From assembly GCA_002150815.3 (NCBI GenBank), contig NDFF03000020.1, positions 100,690 through 164,689 of the forward strand: 64,000 nucleotides of DNA. The letters are read 5' to 3'. Position numbers and translations under genes: made by a program. Below are positions 43,422 through 54,587 of the stretch, piece by piece (position 1 is the stretch's first letter; every line of letters starts with the position of its first letter). Source of the DNA: Grammothele lineata. Taxonomy: Eukaryota; Basidiomycota; Agaricomycetes; Polyporales; Polyporaceae. The notes beneath the pieces are model-generated. The model had not been told where the DNA came from. It saw only the letters and a list, made by a program, of their open reading frames with translations, and searched no databases.

Positions 43422-44817
43422 TCTGCTAGTATGGACATATCAGTAGGGCACTCTCAGAGATGAGAGGAATCGAGGACTCACGGGGTAGAATGCGAAGTCG
43501 AGTTACTGTCCACACAGAGCACGCAGAGGCTGACTGGTCGCTAACCAGTCGCCCCCACCGGATATGGCGATGACGCTGAGGTGGAGAGAGTTAGCGACGG
43601 CAAACAAACTAGCAACGCGAAAGCAGAACCTACGCAAGAAGAGGGGTACCAATTCCCAATCTGCTAGCCGATATCGTACCAGGGTCCAGAAGAGAGCAGC
43701 GACAACACGTCATGCCCTGCTCACAGAGCCCGCATGACCAACTCACAGCTAATTGCAACCTGCGTCCCTTGTCTAGCTGCTCCGACTTACCCCGTCCGCC
43801 TCCTCCGGCTGGTTCACGCGCTCGTGGACGCCTTCCTTACCCCACTGCGATGGTCCCCGAATCAAGCTAGCTCGCCGTGCCCCAATCCAAGGCGACAGCA
43901 CACGGGGCACCATGCCTCGTCGCTGTCAGCTTCGTTCGCCACTCTGACCGAGAGGAGCCCCTTAAATTAGCGGGGGAAACGGGGAGAGCGTACGTCGGGG
44001 CTAGCTGAGTGCGTCTGCGTATCAGTAGTGCATCGGATAGCTTCAGAACGGCACTACCCGCGCTTGAGGCCTTCCACGCGCCGACCTTGAGCTTTCCGCA
44101 GCACGAAAGCGCGGTGTGATTGTATGGCGGCCCCGTTGGCATCTGGCAACGTCACGCTGAGCTAGAAGGACTCGCGCGGTCTCTGAAGCGCATCATCACG
44201 GACGCCAAGGCCGCCTGCTGGAGAAAGCACCTCAGCATGCACACATTTGACAGGAAGTGGTGACTTAGGTTACGTACATGCAAAATGATCTTGCGGGGAG
44301 GAGGTAGGAGGTCGTCGGTTGGTTTGGAGCAACGTCTACATTGCCGCGCTTCTAGGTTTGTTCCAAGTTTGGAGCACCCATATGCGTATGAAGCTCGGAT
44401 AATACTTGATTTATACGTACCTCAATTCGAGTTCTTGTTAGTACGTACCGCGTTGTCGTGATTAGACTCCTTAGAGGCGTTCATGAAGTATTGCATTTCA
44501 CCGGTAAGCAGCGCCACCCGGAGAAGTTGCCCAACTAAGCTTCAGCCCCTTGATAGTCTCCCACGAGAGTCACACTGGCAGGAAAAGGAGTCAGAGAAAG
44601 TAAGGACGGTAGATGGACAGTCACATTCACGGCTGAGCCGCGGACAAGGATAGGCGCTCGAAGCTGGCGGAGGAGGGACGCCGTCCGGATTTGGGAGGGA
44701 GGCCACGTGGCGACGGGACCGGCGAGCGGCTGAGGATTTGTTGATAGGTCGCTCGTCCAGCACCGTCCATCGCCCATCCCCCTCAAGCCCCTCACCCGGC
44801 CCCTCAAAACTATTCCA
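43422..44817. other. Intergenic 1.4 kb, boundary of accessory and core regions
   Basis: No supported gene or relic. It separates the duplicated BTB region on the left from the mostly conserved genes on the right. The part just before 44818 should hold the ribosomal protein promoter and leader. Confidence 0.4.
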
Positions 44818-45421
44818 ATGGTCAGTATTGCATCTGTGTCGGCCGTCTTCGCCGCTCCAGGTGTTTTCGTGCGCAACGACGGGCGAAATAGCGGTGGATG
44901 GCAAGACGGTCGTCTGGATGTACCCTCTGGCTCGACTCGCTCGCTCACACTTTGGCGAACTCCTGCCCTCTCTAGGCCTCCACGGAACTCGCCGCGACCT
45001 ACGCCGCCCTCATCCTTGCCGACGATGGCATTGAAATCACCGTCAGTTTCCCTGCTACGCTCACAAACTCGCGTATCTCGTACTGACGAGCGCCTGGTGC
45101 AGTCCGACAAAATCCTCGCGCTGACCGGTGCGGCGAACGTCGAGCTCGAGCCCATCTGGGCAACCCTCCTCGCTAAGGCTCTCGAGGGCAAGGACGTCAA
45201 GGAGCTCCTCTCCAACGTCGGTGCGGGTGGTGCCGGCCCCGCTGCGGCGGCAGCACCAGCTGCTGGCGGCGCCGCGGCGGCGGGTGATGCGCCCAAGGAG
45301 GAGGAGAAGGAAGAGGAGAAGGAGGAGTCTGACGATGACATGGTGCGTTCCTTGACTCGTCTATCTCGTATCGCGTCGCTCACGACTCGGTCCATAACAG
45401 GGCTTCGGTCTCTTCGACTAA
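44818..45421 (+). CDS. RPP1: 60S acidic ribosomal protein P1
   Basis: Exons 44818-44820, 44976-45041, 45103-45342 and 45401-45421 give 109 residues, the usual P1 length. The protein reads [18 protein letters not shown] at its start, has [18 protein letters not shown] and [10 protein letters not shown], then an Ala-rich hinge ([15 protein letters not shown]), an acidic stretch ([16 protein letters not shown]) and the universal end GFGLFD. P1 pairs with P2 on the stalk of the large ribosomal subunit and recruits translation GTPases. The first exon holds only the ATG, with a 155-base intron directly after it. This is inferred because no other ATG gives the conserved N terminus and the junction is a perfect donor. 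Confidence 0.95.
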
Positions 45422-45809
45422 GCGTTATTCTGCTCCGTATATCGCTCTGGTGTCTTTCGTCGTACTGCATAGCATCTTCGCACGCTCCCACTATCCTCAC
45501 TGCGTTGTATTATCCTTGTCACGCTTACTGCGCATGCCAAAAATCTGAAAACACCACGAGCGAGATGCGTGTGAGCCTGTTGCACGGTCAACAACCGTCG
45601 ATCCGAGAAGGTGCGCCCCGATACGCATGCGATAGCTGGAGCCGAGCGCCAGACGTATGGGCGCAGCTGGCGGTCGGCATTATAGAGGCGGACAAGATGA
45701 GTAGCACTATTGCGTCAAGAAGGTATGCTTCGCGACCGACGACACCGAGTATCCGGCGCGGGCCCTATTGTACACGCTTGTTCGAGCTTCGTTCTGGCGA
45801 TCCCCCATA

Positions 45810-46241
45810 CTACGAACAGACCCGCTGAGATCCTTCAAGCAGCCTTCTTCGGACTTGGGTTCGGAAGTCATGAGCGTCCGCTCCGGCGCTGGGAAAGACA
45901 GATCCGTACCTCGCTGATCGCCTCGACCCCGGCGGCACAGGCACGTACTCGCATGGCTCCCCGGCGCGCTCGCAGCGAGTACACATTGGCCGCCGGCCGT
46001 CGCACTTGCGCTTGCTCGCTGTTGGAGGGTGGTTATCCAAACCCGTCAGTTCCCCTAACACGCCACCCCACACGTGGTAAGTATTGCACCCACCCCGACA
46101 CGTGGAACACGCTACTGGCGTCCGCGGTCGACGCATCTTCTTCGCGGGCGGGACTTTGGAAGGTTCCCCGGCGCCGCCGCTGGACGCGTCGAGGCTACGT
46201 TTGGGGGGCGAAGCGCTACGCTGACGGTAACGCAATATCAT
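45810..46241 (-). CDS. Short Zn2Cys6 DNA-binding protein
   Basis: Exons 46241-46094 and 46018-45810 give 118 residues. The zinc cluster spans the intron: CSTCR from exon 1, then [20 protein letters not shown] and EPC from exon 2, giving CX2CX6CX6CX2CX6C, a perfect fungal binuclear cluster. A basic Pro-containing region precedes it ([14 protein letters not shown]). The protein ends about 50 residues later ([18 protein letters not shown]), with no coiled coil or transcription-factor middle domain, so it is far shorter than usual regulators (500-900 residues). It may be a truncated gene, or more exons may exist that I could not find. A decayed copy of the cluster lies at 47301-47414. Confidence 0.65.
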   Translation of the reverse strand: MILRYRQRSASPPKRSLDASSGGAGEPSKVPPAKKMRRPRTPVACSTCRGGCNTYHVWGGVLGELTGLDNHPPTASKRKCDGRRPMCTRCERAGEPCEYVPVPPGSRRSARYGSVFPSAGADAHDFRTQVRRRLLEGSQRVCS

Positions 46242-48854
46242 ATAGTGCCTGCCGGTCTTCAAAGATTCTTACCTCACTACTCATAGGTCTTCAAATGATC
46301 TGTAGAGATCGCTACAAGAAGGCGTAATGTCTGGAACTGGTGGAAAACCAGCGAGGAAGAATGAAGAAGATGTAGGACCGTGTTTCAGGACCGTGTTTCG
46401 CAGATCCGTAGAGGGCTACACGACGACCACCGCCAACGCGGCCCCCTTAATACTTGTCGAGGTACTCCCTCCAAATATTTGGTACGTCCGACATTTCGGA
46501 GGCCGAGAAAGACGATATGACCTTAGAGAGAGGCGGGCCAGAGTTAGCCCATCTCTGAAAGAAACAAAATTGCCTCGCGCGGGCGCAAGGAGGTCTCCCC
46601 GTGTACATCCCCGCCGGCGTTGACGGGCATGGATGCCACCCCAGGAATTAAGGAGGTGGCCACTGCGGTCTGGCGCGCGCAGATCTTCGTGCTAGACGGC
46701 CGCGTGACCTTCCAGATGGCATTTGGTGGGAGGCATCGCTAGCGTGTCTGGGAGAGAGAATGCTGTGAAATGGGCAGTATGTAATTACAAGGTGGTTTGG
46801 CTCAGGGCGGACGTACGGGGTGCTCACTTTGTGTCTCGCTCTGGCTTATCGTGCAGGGTTGCGACTTCGCAAGAACCTCAGGGACGGTGGACTTCGCGTA
46901 ACAGTGTCGCCGCGTTATCGACCTCAAGGTACCGGGGGTAAGGCATGTTCCTCACTGTCATTCATTCCGAGTCGTCGTGAACACGTCATAGCTTATACAG
47001 ACAAACCTTGTTCGCTCTTGCCGCGTCTAGTTGCAAGCCGCGAAGCGAGAAACGAGCCTACCACCTCGGGTACGGCGTTTTCGCATAGGGATTCCTGCCC
47101 GCGCTGGCCATCTTGATCCTGACAGTCCTATACGTCTTTATGGAGATCAGCATCCGCGCGGCGAGTTGACCGGACATTCTAGAGCGTTCCGAGTCGTTCG
47201 CAGCTCCCAGGCCGCCGTCATCGGGTATCATCATTCTGGCTTCGCGCAACCCTTGATCTTAGGTGGGTAGTTAGTATGGCAAGAACGGAGCTAAGATATA
47301 CGCACTGTGCCTTGTCGCGGGCCGCGACCTCGGCGGAGCTGGCAAGTATGCGCAGAGCTCACCGGCACCCTCGCATCGGAAGCTCATCCGGCGGCGCCCG
47401 TTACACTTGCGTCTACTACAGATTAGATTTTTCGGAGGGCAATAAGAAGCCGATTGCCCATTGATGGAGTAGGTGGGCGTACCGCAGCGTGTCAAGCAGG
47501 CGGCTAACATCCTTTGTGGGAGGGCAGCGTTCTTCTTTTGCGAGTGTTTCGACGGCTTGTCGAGAAATCCGAGGGAGCTGCGGCTGCGTTGATGGCCTAT
47601 GAAGTTCGTTTGCATCCCCAAAACTGTGCAAGTTGCAGTGAATACGAGTTACCTCGCTGCTCACGATCAGGTTGAGCGTGGCTACCTTTCCAGCACCCGA
47701 CGGGGTCTTATAACGACGAGGAGTCACAGACAACGTCGAGCAAGTGGAATCCAAAGGCGTATTACGGCAGCGATGCGCAACGCATCTCATGTCGGCCCGG
47801 TGCGTCGTACTACGCAATCCAATGCATCTGGAGAAGGGTTTGGGGCATCACGAATGGTAAGTAGGACGCCTCTTCAGACGGATGAAGCCGACGGACCTAG
47901 TTCTACCGAACACCCTTGACGCTGTACACAACGCGTGACCACTGCGGAAAACGACGAAGGCTACAAAACTTCGCTAGTATCTCCGCGAAGCTTCAAGCTC
48001 CAATGAATGGTCGATGCGCGAGTGGAAACCAGAGGCAGATCCGTAGCCAAACCGGTCCTCGCACCTCTTGGAGCATGCGAGACCCTGGGAGCTTCATATG
48101 GCTGTAAGTGGCCGGCGAACAACTGACTAGGGCATGCAATAGACCCGATGCAGTAAATATCTTGCGCTCACCCCCAGTCGCCCTGCCATAGTTGAGCCGA
48201 CTGCCACACGTGTTCCGTGGCGCAACAACAGAGCGGTCTGCAATACAAACGTCTGGCACTCCACAGCATCCATCTACTGAAGCACAATGAGAGCCACGCG
48301 GAATCACGAAGCGGTAAGTCCGGGTACCTTAGGCCGCTGCGTTTGGTGTAGGGCCTACGCCTAAAGAAGTTCAGTCACACCGCCGGGCCGCAGGTCAAAC
48401 ATGAGCCTCACTGGACTGCTAGATGTTTTCCCTGAGGCGTACATCATTCTCGGGAAAGCATCCAGTTGAATCAAACTCGACTAGAGTCTCGCCGTCACTG
48501 CGATCGGCTGAGTCCTGGACGCGAGTAAAGTTGTATGCAGGAAGTTCAGGCTGAAGCCTGTCAGCGCTCCGGAATCGGCGGATCCGTAACTGTCGGAGTT
48601 TGAGTAAAATGTGACAATAAGTCACGTGCATGGATCACAACGCGTGCGAGCGCCGCGCCGCCAAAGGTCGCGTTGACCTGAGCTCGCACCGTCCTACATC
48701 ATCCCAGCGATACCATTCAGGCGTGAGCCTACCATTATACGTGTTCAATACGCCGGCCTCTTACACGCTTGCTGTACGGACTGGGACTCGTAGTACGGCC
48801 CTCGACGTTAAACAGAACTCCGAGCCATTACTAGTACCCAGCCCAGGCCAGACC
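46242..48854. other. Intergenic 2.6 kb with a zinc-cluster relic
   Basis: Contains the decayed zinc cluster at 47301-47414 and a 13-base tandem direct repeat (aggaccgtgtttc twice, 46374-46399). Open frames such as 46327-46623 have no domain and lack the third-position bias of the real genes. Nothing else is supported. Confidence 0.4.
47301..47414 (-). pseudogene. Decayed Zn2Cys6 cluster relic
   Basis: Reads RRKCNGRRRMSFRCEGAGEL, then CAYLPAPPRSR, which matches [20 protein letters not shown] and [11 protein letters not shown] of the short Zn2Cys6 protein at 45810-46241. One of the six Cys ligands has become Ser (MSFRC against MCTRC), and the first CX2C is not found upstream in frame. Confidence 0.75.
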
Positions 48855-50111
48855 ATGACGACAAACCCGTTTGAGAGTTTGAAGAGGGTACGTGGCGTTC
48901 AGCAGCCTCTATGGCCCGCGTTTCGTCCTGTGTCTGCGTATTTGCTCAATATATGCGCACTTTACATCCTCTAGTCTGCTTCGCACGACACATCTTCTAT
49001 GTCGTCTCTCCCACCTGCCAAACGTGCCAAGCCAACCCGCAGTGATCTTCCCCCAGGTGGACGGCGGGGCGAAGTCTGGTACGAGGATGGGAATGTGGTC
49101 GTCAAGGTTGGATCGACGTACTTCAAGCTCCACCGGTCTCGCCTCTCCAAGCACTACGGCTATTTTGCGAAACTCCTCAACGATCCTGCCACGAATTCTC
49201 AGTCTACCGATTCAGGTTCAGACTCGACGGACTCGGCGGATGAAGCTGAAGCCGATTCGAAGCTTCGGGTTGTTCGCAAGTCGCCCACTCATTCCCGTGC
49301 TACGCCGGAGGCGATCGTCAGTGAATGCCCGATATACGAGCTCGAAGATGTGCGCGTGGCGGACTTCACTAGGTTGTTGAATATCGTGGAGTCATGTCTG
49401 TGAGTTTTTCGTCCATGATCTGTTCCATCCCCTTCATTGTTTGCCGTCAGCGACCACTCGCCAGCTACGAGCCTTTCTTCGAGCGCTGCCCTTAGCTTAT
49501 ACCGTGCTGCACACCGTCTTTCGTGCACGGCTGTTGAGCGCCAGGCTCGGGCGAGGATTGTCAAATTATGGTCCTTGAAAACCAACCTTCCCCGACACGA
49601 CTCTGACAAGCCGCCGACACTCAAGGTTGCCCTCGAGCTCTACGAAGTGTCACAACACTATAACGTTCCCGAGATCGACAGACGTATCCGATATGAGCTC
49701 CTCATCAATGAACAGCTCTGGGCCGCCGTTTCCTTCGGCTCCGGCCTACGCGACACGGTCAGACTCGATGACGCCACCCTCCGGAAACTGTACAAGCAGC
49801 GACAGGAGCTTCGGACGTTGTGGCGCGCGCTCGTTGTCAACGGACCGAAGATTGAGCGAGGTTCCGGGAGAGAAGATTGCCCTGAAGGCAGCGACTGCCA
49901 CCGGTTCCAGGAGCAGTGGCGTAGTCGGTTTCTCGGCTCTAGCTTGGACGTGTTGGAGGTGCAGGTCGCCGACCCAATTCGTAACTGTCAGCGCATGATA
50001 CAACAAGTGACCCACTGGTTCAACATATGCCAACTGTGCCGAAAGGGGATGTTGGCGGCATTATCGAGTGCTCGTTTAGAATGGTGGCGGCTTCTCGACC
50101 GGCCAAACTGA
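48855..50111 (+). CDS. BTB domain protein L (divergent)
   Basis: Exons 48855-48887, 48975-49399 and 49451-50111 give 372 residues. The BTB core starts with VWYEDGNVVVKVG and FKLHRSRLSKHYGYFAK. An acidic Ser/Asp-rich insert (SDSTDSADEAEAD) follows. The exon ends VESCL with the Leu codon split, at the usual intron place. The C-terminal half keeps the helical pattern (RIRYELLINEQLWAA) and the final CQLC and EWWRLLDRP. The AWC motif is replaced by QWR and the first CxxC by CPEGSDC, so the putative metal-binding module is probably not functional here. It is separated from the other BTB genes by the RPP1 region. Confidence 0.82.
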
Positions 50112-50299
50112 ACCGATTTGGAGATGCATTGTAGACGGGCCGTTATACTACCAACTTTTAATACATTGATGTTTCGTTGGCTCCCTGGCATTGCGAACTA
50201 GTAGGAGACAAGGAGGTAAAATTACGTAGGTACACATCCATGGGCTGCTCGCTCGGCGTTGAACCTGGACGACGTCAACTAACTAGTGCCACCGATCCT

Positions 50300-50773
50300 T
50301 CAGACGCCGGGTCCACGCCAGTAGTAGTCGCGCGACCGACCGCTCGGTGGGACGGCAGGGTCTGGGTTGTACTTCTTCCTCTGTGCAGCGACAGAGAGGG
50401 GAAGGTCGAAGTCGACGAGCGCGCCCTCGACGGTGCCATCGGGGCGCTTGAGCATGATGATCGTATTGTTATTGATGTTCCCGTGTAGGATCCCGGCGTC
50501 CTCGTAGAGATGTTGGTGCGCTGCGCGGACACGGCATCGAGTGGTCAACAGAGAGAAAGGCGGGGCAAGTTTGCATAAAGTGAACGCACCACGAACGGCA
50601 TCGGCCATCACCATGACGAGCTGGCGCGAGTTGGTGAACTCGCAAAGAGACTTGGTTTCGACCTCGCGCAGCCGACTGGGACGCTTGGGTGCGGGCCGAG
50701 AGTCGGTAGGAGCACCGCTGCCTGGCGCGGGCTGGGCAGGGGTATCCGTGGACGGTGTCTGGGAGGCGGGCAT
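50300..50773 (-). CDS. Truncated FunK1-like kinase, catalytic Asp replaced
   Basis: Exons 50773-50590 and 50520-50300 give 134 residues. The order of motifs (LCEFTNSRQLVMVMADAV, HLYEDAGILHGNINNN, LVDFDLPLS) fits the fungal-type protein kinase family FunK1, in which the catalytic loop usually reads like LHRDIS.NNI and the metal-binding motif is DFD. Here the loop reads HGN, so the catalytic Asp is Asn, and the N-lobe with its ATP-binding Lys is absent, as is most of the C-lobe. A pseudokinase fragment, regulatory or simply decaying, is the best reading. It is convergent with BTB gene L. Confidence 0.65.
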   Translation of the reverse strand: MPASQTPSTDTPAQPAPGSGAPTDSRPAPKRPSRLREVETKSLCEFTNSRQLVMVMADAVRGAFTLCKLAPPFSLLTTRCRVRAAHQHLYEDAGILHGNINNNTIIMLKRPDGTVEGALVDFDLPLSVAAQRKKYNPDPAVPPSGRSRDYYWRGPGV

Positions 50774-51791
50774 GGTGGTGGTCGATGAAAGAGAGGTGGT
50801 CGGCCTGCGCGCGCTTGCCTGTCTTATTGAACGTCGCGCGCAAGGCGCATGCCCATTGTTCGTCGCGTGACGTCATAGACAACTTCCGGACCGTGCGCGT
50901 TCACTTCCGCCGACCGACGATCCGCAAAGTTCAAACCGACCTTGAGTCCTTCGGGGCTAGGAGCTTGGGATTAAGAGAGTTTGATAGAAATACGGAGGTG
51001 CGTAGTCACTGTCGAACACGCGTGAACGGTGCACCTGCATGAGGCCGATAATCACCGTACCGCCAAGCATGTCAAACGTTACACCAACGTGAGTGGCATT
51101 CCGTAGAGTGTGTTACGCTAGGATGCCAGAGACCAACACGGGGAGGGAAGCGTTCAACGTTGCCACCGGAAAGTATAGATCTAGCAGGGCAAATTGCTTC
51201 CTCAGACGATGCTCTCAAGGTCGACGCTTGAATCGTGACAAAGGAAGAACGGACGTTCGCCCAATGTAAGTCATACGTACCCCGCGTACCTAGTGTCCAG
51301 AAAGAACGCAAAAATCATCAGCTACGTCTCACGCGGATATAGGATCTCGTACGTACCGGATTTCGACACCGTCGCTGCTGCGAAGTTGGTGAAAGCCGCC
51401 GTTTGCATGGCGACAGTCTTCCTGAGCAACGGCAAAACATGCCGTTTGGACGCGATACCTATCGAAGAGGTCACGAGTACTAACTTGTGGCTGCACATTG
51501 CGGGATGTACCGACTCGAGAAGTCAATATAGCCCAGGTATAAGGAGATGGTGAACTTCAAACACGCGCGCGAGGTGCTCCAGTCGACTCACGTCACGATT
51601 CCCACGCGTTCCGTTTCGAGCGCGTCGGGCCGCGGAAACATCGTCTTTATCGTCCGCGCGCCATCCGATCCGCCACCCGTATACCCGCATACTCGTCCCT
51701 CTCACTTCCCCCAGAACCACCGTCATCTTCATCCTACACATCTCCTTACCCGCACGAAACGCGAAAGACCGAAAAGGCGAAGACCGCATCG
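50774..51791. other. Intergenic 1.0 kb upstream of ATG7
   Basis: No supported gene. The last 250 bases are pyrimidine-rich and should be the ATG7 promoter and leader. Confidence 0.4.
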
Positions 51792-54232
51792 ATGCCGATC
51801 GTGCAGTTCGCCCCGTTCCAGAGCCTCGTCCAGCCCGCGTTCTGGCACGCTCTCACTGATCTCAAGATCGACGTCCTCCGTCTCGCCGACGATGCCCTCC
51901 CCGTCGCTGCGTCCTATGCGCCCGGTCGCGCGATCAAAGACAGGGAGACCGGCCAGGAGATCGCGCTTGGGTGCAACATCTCTCTCGGTGGCGAGGCGTT
52001 TGTAAAGGAGCCACCGTAAGTGCTCCATCGTTATGATGTGCTCGCGCGCGGGAGGGATTGAAAGAGAGTTGGGGGCAGAACACCGCAGAATTCCGTGCCT
52101 GCCACGGGCTCGTTCAAGAACTTCAACACGATCGAGGAGTTCAAGAACGCGGACAAGACCGCGCTCTTCAACACCGTCGCGGACGAGATCTGGAAGAGCA
52201 TCGTGGAGGAGCGCAGCACGCGCATGCTCACGCGCTTCCTCCTCATTACCTTCGCGGACCTCAAGAAGTACAAGTACTTTTACTGGTTCGCTTTCCCTGC
52301 GTTCGCTACCAAGCCCGCCTGGGAGATCGACGGAGATTGGGTCGGGGCGGAGCAGGTACTCGGGAAGGAGGCGGTGCGTTTGTCATCTCGAATCGCCCTC
52401 GGTGGACGAGCTGACGCATAAGACGCGCATATAGCTGGCGACAATCCACACACAGCAGCACGCCACCCCGCGCCCATTCTTCCTTGTTCGCACCGTCGAG
52501 GGCAAGACCGAGACTGCACCAGTAGATGAGTACTCGACGTTCTTCGCGAACGTACCCGTCGCCCAGCGCACCATCGCGTTCGTCGACCCCTCCGCGCTCG
52601 CTTCGAACCCCGGCTGGCCACTCCGGAACCTCCTCGCGTACCTCCTCGCGCTCTACCCCGAGGACGTGAAGGAAGGCGTGCGCGTTATCTGCTGGCGCGA
52701 TTCCGAAGCTCCCACAAGCGGGACTGGGTGGAAGAGCCGGTTCGGGATCGTGAAGCAGGGCGCGGGCGAGGTAGTGCCGCTGAAGGAGCGGCCGAGCGCG
52801 GTCGGGTGGGAGAAGAACATTCAGGGCAAGCTGGGCGCGCGTATGGCGGACTTGGCGCCGATGATGGACCCCGCGAGGTGCGTATATGCGTGCGTTTGAG
52901 GACGGGTCGAGGCTGATGATAGGGTGCGGGAAGGTTGGCGGACCAGGCGGTGGATTTGAACTTGAAGCTGATGCGGTGGCGCATCTTGCCCGCGCTCGAC
53001 TTGGAGAAGGTCGCGAACACGCGCTGTTTGCTCCTCGGTGCGGGCACGCTCGGGTGCTACGTCGCGCGGACGCTCATGGTGCGTGTCTTGTGCGCGTAAG
53101 TGCAAGTCCGGCTGGGAAGCTGATGCTGGCGGGTGCGTGCAGGGATGGGGCGTGCGTACGATCACGCTCGTCGACTCAGCGCGGGTGTCGTTCTCGAATC
53201 CCGTGCGCCAGCCGCTGTTTGACTTTGAGGACTGTCTGCACGGGGGAAAGCCCAAGGCCGCGTGTGCCGCGGAGAAGCTGAAGAAGATCTTCCCTGGCGT
53301 GGTGCGCGTCCCGTTTCCCTCGCCCGTGCTGTAGTGCCAGAGCTGATCTTAGGGGAGCAGAACGCGACGGGACTGAACCTTAGCATCCCGATGCCGGGAC
53401 ATCCGGTCCCGCCGGCATCAGTAGAGCAAACCAAGAAGGACGTGGCGACGCTAGAGAAGCTCGTTGACGAACACGACGTCATCTTCCTGCTCATGGACTC
53501 GCGCGAGAGCCGGTGGTTGCCGACGGTGCTGGGCGCGTCCAAGGGGAAGATGGTGCTGAACGCCGCGCTCGGGTTCGACACGTTCCTCGTGATGCGGCAC
53601 GGTGCGCGCACGGCGGGCAAGGACGGGAAGAGGCTGGGGTGCTATTATTGCAACGATATCGTCGCACCCTCAGACGTGAGTTGCGCGCAGTCGGTGAATG
53701 AAGACAGGGCTGACCGGTGTTCCTTGCAGTCGCTTACGGACAGGACGTTGGACCAGATGTGCACGGTGACGCGCCCGGGGCTGGCATCGATCGCTGCATC
53801 GACGGCGGTGGAGCTGCTGGTGTCGATGCTGCAACATCCGGAGGGGTAAGCGTCCCTCGCTCTGATTCCGACCATTGCTGACCCCGTCCACGCAGAATCC
53901 ATGCGCCGGCGCCTCCGCCACAGACGAACACAGACAGGGGCGCGACCAGCAGCGAGCACGAGAGTATCCTGGGGCTGGTGCCTCACCAGCTGCGCGGTTT
54001 CCTGGCGCAGTTCCGGAACGTGCCCATCGTGGGTGCGGCGTACGACCGGTGCACGGGCTGCAGCGAGCGAGTGGTGAAGGCGTACGAGGAGCAAGGGTTC
54101 GACATGCTCCTTCGGGCGTTCAACGAGACGGAGTTCCTCCCCGAGCTGACGGGATTGAAGGCGCTGTACGAGGAGACGCAGGCCGCGCTCGAGGCGGACG
54201 ACATGGTGGACGCAGAGGAGGATGATTTCTGA
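51792..54232 (+). CDS. ATG7: Autophagy E1-like activating enzyme Atg7
   Basis: Eight exons (51792-52015, 52079-52373, 52435-52877, 52934-53078, 53143-53301, 53361-53675, 53730-53845, 53896-54232) join in phase to 677 residues, the usual Atg7 length. The N-terminal domain begins with [18 protein letters not shown]. The E1 fold has the nucleotide-binding [35 protein letters not shown] and [18 protein letters not shown] and [13 protein letters not shown] follow, then GCYYCNDIV, and the active-site Cys in [14 protein letters not shown]. The end is acidic ([11 protein letters not shown]). Atg7 activates Atg8 and Atg12 and passes them to Atg3 and Atg10 in the cytosol. The start fits the family and follows a pyrimidine-rich leader. 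Confidence 0.95.
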
Positions 54233-54587
54233 GGTTGGAAGGACGAGAAGCATAGACGACAAGGAATTGTGCATTAACTGTAGTGATAGCTTGTATACGG
54301 GTCTCTGTGTAGCGATGTACTGACGATACCCTCACGAATGCGACGACCTTCCCGCGACGGCGTGTGCCTGGCTTATGTCGGGCGAACCGCGTGTCATGTG
54401 AGCGCGGAGGAGATCATGCGTTGTCGAGTGGGAGAACGTCCACGTCGGGTTACCGCATTTGGGGGGCGCGATGTTTGTGCGTGTTTGGCGCTGCCACCTC
54501 ACTGGCTGAGGACTCGGGCTGGTCTGCTAAAGCCCTCCACCTCCGCCCCGCTGACCCCAGCCGCTCCTTGGTTTACTTTCGCCCACC
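54233..54587. other. Intergenic region between ATG7 and SEC61
   Basis: About 350 bases with no gene. It should include the ATG7 3' end and the SEC61 promoter. Confidence 0.4.

Noticed and set aside
44535..45500. 321-codon minus-strand frame over RPP1
   Set aside because: Antisense shadow of the ribosomal protein P1 exons, with an inverted Ala-rich hinge; no independent evidence.
46327..46623. 98-codon open frame starting MSGTGGKPARKN
   Set aside because: It lacks third-position G/C bias, contains a 13-base tandem repeat and no known domain; probably chance or relic sequence.
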